Shown: piece by piece, positions 1-8,980 of the stretch
How positions within the stretch are numbered: position 1 is the first letter of the stretch
Layout: every line of letters starts with the position of its first letter
DNA from: Rhizobium esperanzae
Lineage (GTDB): Bacteria; Pseudomonadota; Alphaproteobacteria; Rhizobiales; Rhizobiaceae
NCBI RefSeq assembly: GCF_014197615.1
Contig: NZ_JACIFY010000003.1
Span: forward strand, 62,001 to 126,000
DNA length: 64,000 nucleotides
Direction: 5' to 3'
Made by a program: the position numbers and the translations under genes
The notes under the pieces: model-generated
What the model saw: the letters and a program-made list of their open reading frames with translations, nothing else
Database searches by the model: none
Told to the model about the DNA's origin: nothing

Positions 1-916
1 CTTCGACGGTCGTTCCTGCCACAATTGCCAGTCCAACCGGCGCCGCACCGGAATGCAGCGGCGTCATCACGGCTTCGACATGGATGACTCGGCCGCGATT
101 GACCTCCTTGACGAAGTTGGCGATGTAGTCGTCGGCCGGCCGCAGAACAATGTCCTGGCTGGTGCCCTGCTGGATGACTTCGCCATCGCGCAGGATGGCG
201 ATCTGGTCGCCCAGCCGCAGCGCCTCGTCGAGATCGTGGGTGATGAAGACGATGGTTTTCTTGATCTCCTTCTGGATGTCGAGAAGCACCGTCTGCATGT
301 CGGTGCGGATCAAAGGGTCGAGCGCCGAATAGGCTTCGTCCATCAGAAGGACCGGGGCGTCGTTGGAGAGCGCCCTGGCCAGGCCGACGCGCTGCTGCAT
401 GCCGCCGGAGAGCTGGTTGGGATATCTCTGCTCGAAGCCCTTCAGCCCGACCCGCTCCAGCCAGCGCATGGCGACGTCGACGGCTTTGGCGCGCTCCATA
501 CCCTGCACTTCGAGGCCGAAGATAGTGTTCTCGAGCACGTTGCGGTGCGGCAGCAGCGCGAACTTCTGGAACACCATCGCCGTCTGCTGCCGGCGAAACG
601 TCCGCAACTCGGTCTCGTTCATCTTCACGACGTCGACGCCGTCGACAAGCACTTCGCCGGCGGTTGGATCGATGAGCCGGTTGATGTGGCGGATCAACGT
701 CGACTTGCCCGAACCCGAAAGGCCCATGATCACCTGGATGCGGCCGGAAGGGATTTCCACATTGATATCCCTGAGACCGAGCACATGGCCGTGCTTTTCG
801 TTGAGTTCGGCCTTGGTCAGGCCTTTCTGAACAGCATCGACATAAGCGGTGGGGTTGGGACCGAAGATCTTGTAGAGGTGGTGGATCTTGATGCCGCCGA
901 AACGATGCTCAGCCAT
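1..916 (-). CDS. Betaine/choline ABC transporter ATP-binding protein, 3' end cut by window edge
   Basis: This is the ATPase of an OpuAC-type (ProU-like) quaternary-amine importer on the cytoplasmic face of the membrane. About 305 codons are visible and the C-terminus lies off the left edge. The N-terminus reads MAEHRFGGIKIHHLYKIFG, followed by a Walker A motif (GLSGSGKST), the ABC signature LSGGMQQR and Walker B (VLLMDEAYSALDP). The ProV-type extension before Walker A is present. The ATG at 914-916 overlaps the permease stop codon (909-911) in ATGGCTGA, which fixes the start. It is the third gene of a leftward set: binding protein, permease, ATPase. Choline, proline betaine and glycine betaine are all possible substrates; the neighbouring demethylation genes favour a betaine. 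Confidence 0.9.
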   Translation of the reverse strand, partial: MAEHRFGGIKIHHLYKIFGPNPTAYVDAVQKGLTKAELNEKHGHVLGLRDINVEIPSGRIQVIMGLSGSGKSTLIRHINRLIDPTAGEVLVDGVDVVKMNETELRTFRRQQTAMVFQKFALLPHRNVLENTIFGLEVQGMERAKAVDVAMRWLERVGLKGFEQRYPNQLSGGMQQRVGLARALSNDAPVLLMDEAYSALDPLIRTDMQTVLLDIQKEIKKTIVFITHDLDEALRLGDQIAILRDGEVIQQGTSQDIVLRPADDYIANFVKEVNRGRVIHVEAVMTPLHSGAAPVGLAIVAGTTVE

Positions 917-1796
917 GGACGGTCTCCCGATGCTTCTGGAGCCTTTTGCCGTATGCCTGGCTGACTCGGTCGAAGATGATGGCGATGCCGACGATGGCAA
1001 GACCGTTGAAAATGCCAAGCGTGAAATACTGGTTGGCGATCGCCTTGAGCACCGGCTGGCCGAGGCCCTGGACGCCGATCATCGAGGCGATGACCACCAT
1101 GGCGAGCGCCATCATGATCGTCTGGTTGATGCCGGCCATGATGGTGGGCAGCGCCAGCGGCAACTGCACCTTGAACAGCTTCTGCGATCGCGACGTCCCG
1201 AAGGCGTCAGCTGCCTCAAGCACGTCCTTGTCGACGAGCCGGATGCCGAGATCGGTCAGGCGAATCATCGGCGGGATGGCGTAGATGACGACGGCGATCA
1301 GGCCGGGCACCTTGCCGATGCCGAGCAGCATGACGACCGGGATGAGATAGACGAAGCTCGGCATCGTCTGCATGACGTCGAGAATCGGGTTGACGATGCG
1401 CTGCAGCCGGTCGGAGCGCGCCATCAATATGCCGATCGGAATGCCGATGGCGATGGAGAGCACGGTGCAGACGAAGATCATCGAGACCGTCCGCATCGTA
1501 TCGTCCCACATGTCGAAATAGCCGATCAGCATCAGCGTCACCAGACAGCCGACGACGATCTTCAGGCTGCGGCTCGCAAACCAGGCGATGACGAGGATGA
1601 TCGCCGTAATGATCGGCCACGGCGTCTGCGTCATGAAACGTTCGGCGGCGATGAGGAAATGCTGCAGCGGGACGAACAGGCTTTCGATGCCGTCGCCATA
1701 GCTGCGGGTGAACCCGCGAAAGCCGTCATCGATCGCTTTCTTCAGATTACGAAGCGCGTCGTCGTTCATATGCGGGAATTTGTAAAACCATTCCAT
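909..1796 (-). CDS. Betaine/choline ABC transporter permease
   Basis: This 295-residue inner-membrane protein is the single permease of the importer whose binding protein lies upstream. It has the BPD_transp_1 layout: an N-terminal segment, then several hydrophobic helices (starting around residue 55), and an EAA-like loop near ADAFGTSRSQKLFKVQLP that docks with the ATPase. The length is normal for ProW/ChoW proteins. It ends inside the start of the ATPase gene with an 8-base overlap, so translation is probably coupled. A 93-base gap containing a hairpin separates it from the binding-protein gene. Confidence 0.88.
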   Translation of the reverse strand: MEWFYKFPHMNDDALRNLKKAIDDGFRGFTRSYGDGIESLFVPLQHFLIAAERFMTQTPWPIITAIILVIAWFASRSLKIVVGCLVTLMLIGYFDMWDDTMRTVSMIFVCTVLSIAIGIPIGILMARSDRLQRIVNPILDVMQTMPSFVYLIPVVMLLGIGKVPGLIAVVIYAIPPMIRLTDLGIRLVDKDVLEAADAFGTSRSQKLFKVQLPLALPTIMAGINQTIMMALAMVVIASMIGVQGLGQPVLKAIANQYFTLGIFNGLAIVGIAIIFDRVSQAYGKRLQKHRETVHG

Positions 1797-1856
1797 TCGG
1801 TTCCCCTTTTCTTCAAAGAGCCGTGGCAGTCTTTTTGATTTTATCGGCGGCGAGAA

Positions 1857-1879
1857 GCGGTGCGCTTTTGGCGCACCGC
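1857..1879 (-). terminator. Intra-operon hairpin after the binding-protein gene
   Basis: A perfect 9-bp stem (GCGGTGCGC with GCGCACCGC) closes a five-base loop. It lies just past the stop codon of the binding-protein gene and before the permease start. In ABC import operons such hairpins commonly reduce read-through or protect the binding-protein mRNA, so that more binding protein than permease is made. A similar hairpin follows the second betaine binding-protein gene at 18090-18117. Confidence 0.6.
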
Positions 1880-1889
1880 GATATTGGCT

Positions 1890-2891
1890 TTAGAGAGCAG
1901 CTTCGATCTTCTTGGCTGCCTCCGGCGAGACCCACTTGGTCCAGAGGTCCTTGTTTTCTTTCAAGAAGTGCTTGGCGCCGTCTTCGCCGGTTGCCTGGTT
2001 GTCGGTCATCCACGACATCAGCTTGTTGACCGTGTCGTTGCTCCAGGAGCGCTTCGCCAAGTAGTCCATGACCTCGGGGCCGGCCTTTTCGGAGAAGGGC
2101 TTGGCAACGAGGGTCACGACGTGGTCGACCGGCCATGCAGCGGGCTTGGGGTCGGCGCAATCGGCAACGGTGATGCAGCGCTTCCATTCGGCGGCATCCT
2201 CCGGCACGCCGGCTTCGAGCTTGACCATCTGATATTTGCCGAGCAGCGCGGTCGGCGCCCAGTAGTAGCCGACCCAGCCTTCCTTGCGCTCGTAGGCCTT
2301 GGCGATCGAACCGTCGAGACCGGCGGCAGAGCCGGTATCGACCAGGGTGAAGCCCGCCTTCTCGGCTTCGAAGGCCTTGTAGAGCTGCGAGGTGACGACG
2401 GTGCCGCCCCAGCCCTGCGGGCCGTTGACGACGGCGCCCTTCTTCGCATCTTCGGGATCCGGAAACAGTTCCGGATGCTTCAGCGCGTCGCCGATCGTCT
2501 TGATGTCGGGATGGGCATCGGCGAGATATTTGGGAATCCACCAGCCCTGGACGCCGCCATCCGGCAGTGGCGAGCCGACCTGAACGATGCGGCCTTCATC
2601 CGTACCCTTCTTGACCACGTCGGGCAGCAGGTCGATCCAGGCTTCGGGCGCGATATCCGGCTGGCCCTTTTCGGACATGGAGGTGATGGTCGGGACGGTG
2701 TCGCCGACGGTGATGTCAGCACTGCAGCCATAGCCTTCGTTCAGGATGAACTTGTCCAGGTTGGAGAGAACTTCAGCGCTCTGCCAGTTCATGCTGGCGA
2801 TGGTCACGCTGCCGCATTCGGCAGCGCTGGCGAAAGACGCCCCGCCGATCAGGCCGAACGTCAAACACGTGGATGCAAGTAATTTCTTCAT
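1890..2891 (-). CDS. OpuAC/ProX-type periplasmic betaine-binding protein
   Basis: This 333-residue protein has a signal peptide ending near ASAAE (residues 20-25) and so should be periplasmic. It belongs to the glycine betaine/choline-binding family (OpuAC fold). Tryptophans and tyrosines suited to an aromatic cage for a quaternary ammonium head group occur at W36, W85, W117, W118, W161, W206 and Y209-W211. It is the first gene of the importer set that continues leftward through permease and ATPase. Its family includes the rhizobial ChoX choline-binding protein. The adjacent ProC-like and StcD-like genes make proline betaine an attractive ligand, but the ligand cannot be read from sequence alone. 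Confidence 0.85.
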   Translation of the reverse strand: MKKLLASTCLTFGLIGGASFASAAECGSVTIASMNWQSAEVLSNLDKFILNEGYGCSADITVGDTVPTITSMSEKGQPDIAPEAWIDLLPDVVKKGTDEGRIVQVGSPLPDGGVQGWWIPKYLADAHPDIKTIGDALKHPELFPDPEDAKKGAVVNGPQGWGGTVVTSQLYKAFEAEKAGFTLVDTGSAAGLDGSIAKAYERKEGWVGYYWAPTALLGKYQMVKLEAGVPEDAAEWKRCITVADCADPKPAAWPVDHVVTLVAKPFSEKAGPEVMDYLAKRSWSNDTVNKLMSWMTDNQATGEDGAKHFLKENKDLWTKWVSPEAAKKIEAAL

Positions 2892-2958
2892 TCTCGTTCC
2901 CTCTGTTTAGCGGCTGGTGTTGCCGAGCGGGGTGCCGCAGTGCCCGCCCCAACGGTTG

Positions 2959-3753
2959 TCAGGAAGCTTTTCCCATACTCACCGATCTCTCAAATGCTGC
3001 GGACAATCCCTTGGCGACCGAAGCGTCGAACCCTGCCGCGCGCATGCCTTCGATGGCCGCTGCAGTCGTGCCGCGATAGTCGAGAAAGGTTTGGACGACG
3101 TCGTCCGGACTTTCTTTATGGCGTTCCAGAAGGCGGCCGGCGCCTGATATCACCGTGTTGACGGCGCGGCGCGCAATCTCGGCCGGCAGGCCGCGTGCGA
3201 CGGCGTCGTTCATCATGGCTGCCGCAAGCAGCGCCGGGAAGGCCGGTCCGGAGCCGGAAAGGCCTGTCAGGTAATCGACGTCGCTTTCTCTGGCGACCTC
3301 ATCCTCAGATCCGCAAGCCTCGAAAATGGCGCGGACGACCGCGCGGTCATCTTCCGTGACATCGCTCGCGCCGATCCAGGGCGTATAGGACTTTGCCACC
3401 TCGGCGGCCGCGTTCGGCAGGGCGCGGACGACACGACCGGTCTTGTGGCGCTGCGAAAGCGCGGCGAGGCCGATGCCCGCCATGACCGAAATCACGAGCT
3501 TGCCGCCGGCATCGACATCAAGAGCATGCCAGTCATCCGGCCGGACGGAGAGAAGGATCACGTCCGAGCGGTCGGCAAGCGCCTGATTGTCGTGAGTCCA
3601 GAAAGAATTCGGGAAACGATCCGGCTGCTGACTGCGATAGGAAAGGGAGAGATTTCGAGCATCGACCAGGCCGGCATCGATAATCGAGCCGGCGATTGCT
3701 CCGCCCAGCCAGCCGCCGCCGCCAATAATGCCGATCCTCAAGGAAGCACTCAT
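2959..3753 (-). CDS. Pyrroline-5-carboxylate reductase-like protein (ProC family)
   Basis: This 264-residue protein begins with a Rossmann nucleotide-binding motif (IGIIGGGGWLGGA) and ends with the helical dimerisation domain typical of ProC, including GLSGSGPAF and YRGTTAAAIEGM. Family members reduce 1-pyrroline-5-carboxylate to proline with NADPH; related proteins reduce other cyclic imines. It lies 11 bases downstream of the TetR gene on the same strand and 67 bases upstream of the betaine-binding-protein gene. A role in handling pyrroline intermediates of betaine or hydroxyproline breakdown is an inference. It may be a paralogue of the biosynthetic proC. Confidence 0.78.
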   Translation of the reverse strand: MSASLRIGIIGGGGWLGGAIAGSIIDAGLVDARNLSLSYRSQQPDRFPNSFWTHDNQALADRSDVILLSVRPDDWHALDVDAGGKLVISVMAGIGLAALSQRHKTGRVVRALPNAAAEVAKSYTPWIGASDVTEDDRAVVRAIFEACGSEDEVARESDVDYLTGLSGSGPAFPALLAAAMMNDAVARGLPAEIARRAVNTVISGAGRLLERHKESPDDVVQTFLDYRGTTAAAIEGMRAAGFDASVAKGLSAAFERSVSMGKAS

Positions 3754-3764
3754 CCAGGCCTCCT

Positions 3765-4394
3765 CTAACCGGGCCTGTAGCCATGCCTGGAGAAGAAGCG
3801 ATCAAGCTCCCTCTGCTGCGGCACAACGCCCGTGTAGATCGCGATATATTCCGGAATCCGTTTCATGCGGACGGCGAGTTCCTCCCTCGATTGCATGGAA
3901 ATGTAGCCGATCTGAACGAGGTAAGTCGTTCGCGCTCTGACATCCGATGTCGTTTCTGGTAGCCCGAACCGCATGAACATGCGTTTGAGCGCCTCCATCC
4001 GGATCTGATCAGCCTCTTGAACCTCGGCGAGAAGCTCGTTGGACTGTAGCGCCCAGCTACGCACGGCAAACTCGAATTTCGCGTCGAACAGATCGGTATT
4101 GAGCCAGCAATCGAAGACGTTGAGCATCGCCTCGGCCAGCGATTCCGCATAGGCCTCCGACTGCTTGACGATATTGCCGGTGTTTTTGTCGCGCCAGCGC
4201 GCCACGAGCGCTGCCAACAGTTCCTCCCGATCCTTGAAGAACCAGTAGAAGCTCGTGCGCGAGAGATTGAGCTTTTTCGCCAGCGGCAGAATTTTCACCG
4301 AATCCACGCCGGATTCGAGAAGGGAGTGGTAAGCTGCTTCCAGCCATCCCTCCTGTGATCCCCGCCAGCCGGTGTCGTTCAAAGCCTGATCCAT
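3765..4394 (-). CDS. TetR-family transcriptional regulator
   Basis: This 209-residue protein has an N-terminal helix-turn-helix (around residues 35-60, LPLAKKLNLSRTSFYWFFKDREEL) and a helical C-terminal ligand domain, as usual for TetR repressors. It is divergent from the demethylase operon that starts at 4541, and a paired inverted repeat lies between the two genes (4436-4495). The simplest model is a local repressor of the catabolic operon that is relieved by a betaine or a demethylation intermediate; this is inference from gene order. Confidence 0.85.
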   Translation of the reverse strand: MDQALNDTGWRGSQEGWLEAAYHSLLESGVDSVKILPLAKKLNLSRTSFYWFFKDREELLAALVARWRDKNTGNIVKQSEAYAESLAEAMLNVFDCWLNTDLFDAKFEFAVRSWALQSNELLAEVQEADQIRMEALKRMFMRFGLPETTSDVRARTTYLVQIGYISMQSREELAVRMKRIPEYIAIYTGVVPQQRELDRFFSRHGYRPG

Positions 4395-4435
4395 GGAATA
4401 TCTCCTATCAAATTATGAAGCTGCACACAAGAAAA

Positions 4436-4495
4436 ATGTACATAAGTGTCAAAAATAACGACTCTGCTGTTTTCATCGTTGACACACATGTACAT
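4436..4495. promoter_or_regulatory. Paired inverted repeat between TetR gene and demethylase operon
   Basis: Two 16-base arms lie at 4436-4451 (ATGTACATAAGTGTCA) and 4480-4495 (TGACACACATGTACAT). Each is the reverse complement of the other with two mismatches, and each contains the palindrome ATGTACAT. They fill the middle of the 146-base divergent gap and are well placed to bind the TetR regulator. A TTGACA sequence at 4479-4484 overlaps the right arm and could be a -35 element, but I see no convincing matching -10 box. Confidence 0.6.
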
Positions 4496-4540
4496 TGCGC
4501 TTAGCGTCTCCCTTGATATTTTAATCCGGAACCACGGCCC

Positions 4541-6577
4541 ATGTCGAATGATCCCCTCCTTCAGCCCTACCAGCTCAAGCATCTAAGGCTTCGCAATCGT
4601 ATCATTGTGACCTCTCACGAGCCGGCCTATCCGGAAGACGGTATGCCGAAGGAGAGATATCGCGCCTATACGGTGGAGCGGGCAAAGGGCGGGGTGGCCC
4701 TGACGATGACGGCGGGCTCGGCCGCAGTTTCCAAGGATAGCCCGCCTGTTTTCAATAACCTGCTTGCCTACAAGGACGAAATCGTCCCCTGGATCAGGGA
4801 GATGACCGATGCCGTGCATGAAGAGGGCGCGGCGATCATGATCCAGCTGACCCATCTCGGCCGCCGCACCCGCTGGGACAAGGGCGACTGGCTGCCGGTC
4901 GTTGCCCCATCGCATCATCGCGAGGCCTCCCACCGCGCCTTCCCGAAGAAGATGGAAGATTGGGATATCGAGCGCATCATCAAGGATTTTGCCGACGCGG
5001 CCGAACGCATGAAGGCGGGCGGCATGGACGGTGTCGAACTCGAGGCCTACGGCCACTTGATCGACCAATTCGTGTCGCCACTTACCAACGAACTCGATGG
5101 CCCCTATGGCGGCTCGCTGGATAACCGTCTGCGCTTCTGTTTTGACGTGTTCAAGGCGATCCGGAAAAGGGTGGGCGACGATTTCATTCTCGGCCTGCGT
5201 TATACCGCCGACGAGTGTCTCCCTGGCGGTACCGGCAAGGCGGAAGGCATCGAAATCTCCAAGCGTCTGAAGGAGAGCGGCCTTATCGATTACCTCAACG
5301 TGATCCGCGGCCATATCGATACCGACGCAGGTTTGACCGACGTAATCCCGATCCAGGGCATGGCGAATTCGCCGCATCTCGATTTCGCCGGCGAAATCCG
5401 TGCTGCGACCGACTTCCCGACATTCCATGCGGCGAAAATTCCTGACGTTGCCACCGCCCGCCATGCAATCGCGGCCGGCAAGGTCGACATGGTCGGCATG
5501 ACCCGCGCCCACATGACCGATCCGCACATCGTCCGCAAGATCATCGAAAAGCGGGAGGAGGATATCCGTCCCTGCGTCGGTGCCAATTACTGTCTCGATC
5601 GCATCTACCAGGGCGGGGCCGCCTACTGCATCCATAATGCCGCCACCGGCCGCGAATTGACCATGCCGCATATTCTGCCGAAGGCCGAGGTGAAGAAGAA
5701 GGTCGTTATCGTCGGCGCCGGCCCGGCCGGTCTGGAAGCGGCGCGTGTTGCCGGAGAACGCGGCCATAAGGTCGTCGTCTTCGAGGCGGCGAACGATGCG
5801 GGCGGCCAGATCCGGCTCACCGCCCAGAGTGAGCGCCGCAGGGAAATGATCAGCATCATCGACTGGCGCATGAGCCAGTGCGAGAAATACGACGTCACTT
5901 TCCACTTTAATAGCTGGGCCGAAGCCGACGCGATCGAAGCCGAGCGCCCCGATGTCGTCATCATCGCGACCGGCGGCGTGCCGCATACCGAGGTTCTCAC
6001 GAAGGGCAACGAGCTGGTGGTCTCCTCCTGGGATATCATCTCCGGTGACGTGAAGCCCGGCACCAACGTGCTTGTTTTCGATGATGCCGGCGACCATGCC
6101 GGTCTTCAGGCGGCGGAGTTTCTTGCCAAGGCTGGCGCCAAGGTCGAGATCATGACGCCGGACCGGTCCTTTGCGCCCGAAGTCATGGCCATGAACCTGG
6201 TGCCCTATATGCGCTCTCTTCAGAAGCATGACGTGACCTTCACCGTCACCTATCGCCTGGAGGCCGTCGAGAAGAGCGGCAACCAGCTCGTCGCCCATGT
6301 CGGCAGCGATTACGGCGGGATTGCCAGGCAGAGCAGTTTCGACCAGATCGTCGTCAATCATGGGACCATCCCGCTCGACGAGCTCTATTTCGAGCTGAGG
6401 CCGCATTCCAGCAATCTCGGTGAGATGTCGCACGAGCAGCTTCTTTCCGGGGAGGCGCAGTCCGTCATTCGCAATCCCGAGGGCAAGTTCCAGCTGTTCC
6501 GGATCGGCGATGCTGTCGCTGCGCGCAACACGCATGCCGCCATTTATGACGGCCTGCGCATCGCAAAGGATATATGA
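4541..6577 (+). CDS. stcD: N-methylproline demethylase-like flavoprotein (StcD/DgcA family)
   Basis: This 678-residue protein has the two-part build of trimethylamine dehydrogenase relatives: an FMN TIM barrel (about residues 1-370) and a C-terminal FAD/NAD-type domain starting at VVIVGAGPAGLEAAR (about residue 388). The length equals that of rhizobial StcD as I remember it, and the segment around CVGANYC, then a Cys 12 residues on, matches DgcA-type demethylases. These lack one of the four cysteines that bind the 4Fe-4S cluster in trimethylamine dehydrogenase. The reaction expected is oxidative removal of an N-methyl group as formaldehyde. EtfBA and formaldehyde oxidation genes follow in the same operon, which supports this. 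Dimethylglycine is an alternative substrate. Confidence 0.85.
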   Translation: MSNDPLLQPYQLKHLRLRNRIIVTSHEPAYPEDGMPKERYRAYTVERAKGGVALTMTAGSAAVSKDSPPVFNNLLAYKDEIVPWIREMTDAVHEEGAAIMIQLTHLGRRTRWDKGDWLPVVAPSHHREASHRAFPKKMEDWDIERIIKDFADAAERMKAGGMDGVELEAYGHLIDQFVSPLTNELDGPYGGSLDNRLRFCFDVFKAIRKRVGDDFILGLRYTADECLPGGTGKAEGIEISKRLKESGLIDYLNVIRGHIDTDAGLTDVIPIQGMANSPHLDFAGEIRAATDFPTFHAAKIPDVATARHAIAAGKVDMVGMTRAHMTDPHIVRKIIEKREEDIRPCVGANYCLDRIYQGGAAYCIHNAATGRELTMPHILPKAEVKKKVVIVGAGPAGLEAARVAGERGHKVVVFEAANDAGGQIRLTAQSERRREMISIIDWRMSQCEKYDVTFHFNSWAEADAIEAERPDVVIIATGGVPHTEVLTKGNELVVSSWDIISGDVKPGTNVLVFDDAGDHAGLQAAEFLAKAGAKVEIMTPDRSFAPEVMAMNLVPYMRSLQKHDVTFTVTYRLEAVEKSGNQLVAHVGSDYGGIARQSSFDQIVVNHGTIPLDELYFELRPHSSNLGEMSHEQLLSGEAQSVIRNPEGKFQLFRIGDAVAARNTHAAIYDGLRIAKDI

Positions 6578-6623
6578 TCGCAGGAGTGGTCGTTTGTCGG
6601 CCGATCGTCTCGGGAGGGATGAT

Positions 6624-7226
6624 ATGAGTATACGCGGGGAAAGCCTCCAGCTTTTCGTGGATGCGGCGTCTCTGGCTTTCGATCAGTTCGCGAAAGCCCC
6701 GGAGGCCCGCCGCTCGGTCCGCCAGTTTTTTGCGGCGCTGGAGCGCCCGGGCGCCGCGCGTGCCGGAGAGGGAAGCCGGTTGCCCGTCTGTGAGCACCTC
6801 GATCTGGCGCTCGCGGTGGATACTTCCTATGCTTCGCTGACGCGATTGGTCGAGGCGTTCAAAGGCGTCGAACCAATGCTTGAATGGCGTCGACGCACCA
6901 AGTATGACCGCACGGCCAGCGACAACTTCGTCGATGGGCATGCCAATGCCATGATCATCGGCCCGGGAGGATTGGAGGAGCGGAGCGACCTGTGGTTCGG
7001 GGTGACTTTGATGGCGCCCGATGTGCGCTATCCTGATCACAATCACGCGCCGGAGGAAGTCTATCTCGTGCTGTCCAAAGGAGAGTTCCAGCAAGGCGAC
7101 GGGGAGTGGTTTTCGCCCGGCATCAGCGGGTCGTTCTACAATGTTCCCGGTATCAGACATGCCATGAGGTCGGTCGATACGCCGCTCTTCGCCTTCTGGG
7201 TGTTGCTTGCCGAACGGCCGCACTGA
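6624..7226 (+). CDS. DMSP-lyase-like cupin protein with intact metal site
   Basis: This 200-residue protein ends in a cupin barrel whose motif resembles the DMSP lyases DddL and DddQ. H139, H141, E145 and Y147 (in PDHNHAPEEVY) and H179 (in GIRHAM) form a plausible metal site. The helical N-terminal half (residues 1-100) also fits that family. The ATG at 6624 follows GGGAGGG and is the first good start after the demethylase stop. It sits between the demethylase and etfB, so it is likely expressed with them. Known relatives cleave dimethylsulfoniopropionate to acrylate and dimethyl sulfide; in this context a betaine-like substrate or an accessory role is as likely. Confidence 0.7.
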   Translation: MSIRGESLQLFVDAASLAFDQFAKAPEARRSVRQFFAALERPGAARAGEGSRLPVCEHLDLALAVDTSYASLTRLVEAFKGVEPMLEWRRRTKYDRTASDNFVDGHANAMIIGPGGLEERSDLWFGVTLMAPDVRYPDHNHAPEEVYLVLSKGEFQQGDGEWFSPGISGSFYNVPGIRHAMRSVDTPLFAFWVLLAERPH

Positions 7227-7260
7227 CGGCTGGCAATTTGGAAATTAAAGGGGGTTGCCC

Positions 7261-8010
7261 ATGAAGATTCTCGTGCCCGTCAAACGGGTTGTCGACTACA
7301 ACGTGAAGATCCGGGTTCGTCCGGACGGCACGGGTGTCGAGCTAGCCAATGTGAAGATGTCGATGAACCCGTTCGACGAGATCTCGGTGGAAGAAGCGCT
7401 GCGGCTGAAGGAGGCCGGCAAGGCCGAGGAAGTGGTGGTGGTGTCGATCGGCCCCGCCAAGGCCGAGGAGACGCTGAGGACGGCGCTCGCCATGGGCGCC
7501 GACCGGGCGATCCTGGTCGAAACCGAGGATCAGGTCGAGCCGCTCGCCGTTGCCAAGATCTTGAAAGCGGTCGCCGATGCCGAACAGCCCGGCCTTGTCA
7601 TCGTCGGCAAGCAGGCGATCGACGACGACAGCAACCAGACCGGCCAGATGCTGGCGGCCCTCCTGGGTTCGGCCCAGGCGACCTTCGCTTCGAAGATCGA
7701 AATCGGTGACGGCAAAGCAACTGTGACCCGCGAAGTCGATGGCGGTCTGCAGACCATCGAAATCAAGCTGCCGGCGGTAATCACCTCGGATCTCAGATTG
7801 AACGAACCGCGTTATGCCTCGCTGCCGAACATCATGAAGGCGAAGAAGAAGCCGCTCGACAAGAAGAGCCCGGCCGATTTCGGCGTCGATACCACACCGC
7901 GGCTGAAGGTGCTGAAGACCGAGGAGCCGAGTGGCCGCAAGGCCGGCGTCAAGGTCAAGTCGGTCGCCGAGCTTGTCGACAAGCTGAAGAACGAAGCCGG
8001 CGTGCTGTAA
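7261..8010 (+). CDS. etfB: Electron transfer flavoprotein beta subunit
   Basis: This 249-residue protein starts [18 protein letters not shown] and has the standard EtfB length and AMP-binding fold (for example the GADRAILVE segment, with conserved [16 protein letters not shown] near the start). With EtfA it carries electrons from flavin dehydrogenases to ETF-quinone oxidoreductase. The ATG at 7261 is preferred to an in-frame TTG six bases earlier. The genome probably has another etfBA pair for fatty-acid oxidation. Its position inside the demethylase operon suggests dedication to StcD, as seen for DgcA in pseudomonads. Confidence 0.9.
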   Translation: MKILVPVKRVVDYNVKIRVRPDGTGVELANVKMSMNPFDEISVEEALRLKEAGKAEEVVVVSIGPAKAEETLRTALAMGADRAILVETEDQVEPLAVAKILKAVADAEQPGLVIVGKQAIDDDSNQTGQMLAALLGSAQATFASKIEIGDGKATVTREVDGGLQTIEIKLPAVITSDLRLNEPRYASLPNIMKAKKKPLDKKSPADFGVDTTPRLKVLKTEEPSGRKAGVKVKSVAELVDKLKNEAGVL

Positions 8011-8035
8011 TCGGGCAAGAACAGGAGCAATTATC

Positions 8036-8965
8036 ATGACCATTCTTCTTCTGGCCGATCACGACAATTCGAGCCTTTCCGACCAGACCGCCAAGGCGCT
8101 GACGGCAGCAAGCCAGATCGGCTCCGACGTTCATGTGCTGGTTGCCGGCAAGGGCGCCAAGGCTGCGGCCGATGCGGCCGCCAAACTCTCCGGCGTCTCC
8201 AAGGTGCTATTGGCCGAAAGCGACGCACTCGCCAACAATCTGGCCGAGCCGCTGGCCGAGCTGATCGTCTCGCTCGCCGGCTCGTATGACACGATCATCT
8301 CGGCCGCCACCTCGGTCGGCAAGAACGTGCTGCCGCGCGTCGCAGCCCTGCTCGACGTCGCCCAGATCTCCGAGATCATCGAAGTCGTCTCAGCCGATAC
8401 CTTCAAGCGGCCGATCTATGCCGGCAATGCCATCCAGACGGTGCAGGCAAGCGATGCCAAGAAGGTCATCACCGTGCGCACCGCCTCGTTTGCCTCGGCA
8501 TCTGAAGGCGGCTCTGCCTCCGTCGAGGCGATCACTGCCGCTTCCGATCCGGGCCTGTCGGCTTTCGTCAAGGATGCACTGTCGGCTTCCGACCGTCCGG
8601 AACTGACGTCTGCCAAGATCATCCTCTCGGGCGGCCGGGCACTGGGTTCGGCGGAGAAGTTCCGCGAAGTCATCCTGCCGCTTGCCGACAAGCTCGGTGC
8701 TGCCGTCGGCGCATCCCGCGCGGCCGTCGATGCCGGTTATGCGCCGAACGACTGGCAGGTCGGCCAGACCGGCAAGGTCGTTGCGCCGCAGCTTTATATC
8801 GCCGCCGGCATCTCAGGCGCCATCCAGCATCTGGCCGGCATGAAGGATTCGAAGGTGATCGTCGCCATCAACAAGGACGAGGAGGCGCCGATCTTCCAGG
8901 TTGCCGACTATGGTCTGGTCGCCGATCTGTTCGAAGCCCTGCCGGAATTGCAGAAGGCGCTCTGA
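8036..8965 (+). CDS. etfA: Electron transfer flavoprotein alpha subunit
   Basis: This 309-residue partner of EtfB has the N-terminal ETF domain and a C-terminal FAD-binding domain (about residues 190-300) with the family motifs [17 protein letters not shown] and [12 protein letters not shown]. It begins 25 bases after etfB and is followed after 15 bases by the second cupin gene. The protein should take electrons from the upstream flavin demethylase and pass them to the quinone pool. Confidence 0.92.
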   Translation: MTILLLADHDNSSLSDQTAKALTAASQIGSDVHVLVAGKGAKAAADAAAKLSGVSKVLLAESDALANNLAEPLAELIVSLAGSYDTIISAATSVGKNVLPRVAALLDVAQISEIIEVVSADTFKRPIYAGNAIQTVQASDAKKVITVRTASFASASEGGSASVEAITAASDPGLSAFVKDALSASDRPELTSAKIILSGGRALGSAEKFREVILPLADKLGAAVGASRAAVDAGYAPNDWQVGQTGKVVAPQLYIAAGISGAIQHLAGMKDSKVIVAINKDEEAPIFQVADYGLVADLFEALPELQKAL

Positions 8966-8980
8966 CGAGGGGGATCGAAC

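Noticed and set aside
4583..6535. 650-codon open frame opposite the demethylase gene
   Set aside because: It mirrors a well-supported flavoprotein gene and gives a low-complexity Asp/Gly/His-rich product typical of antisense frames.
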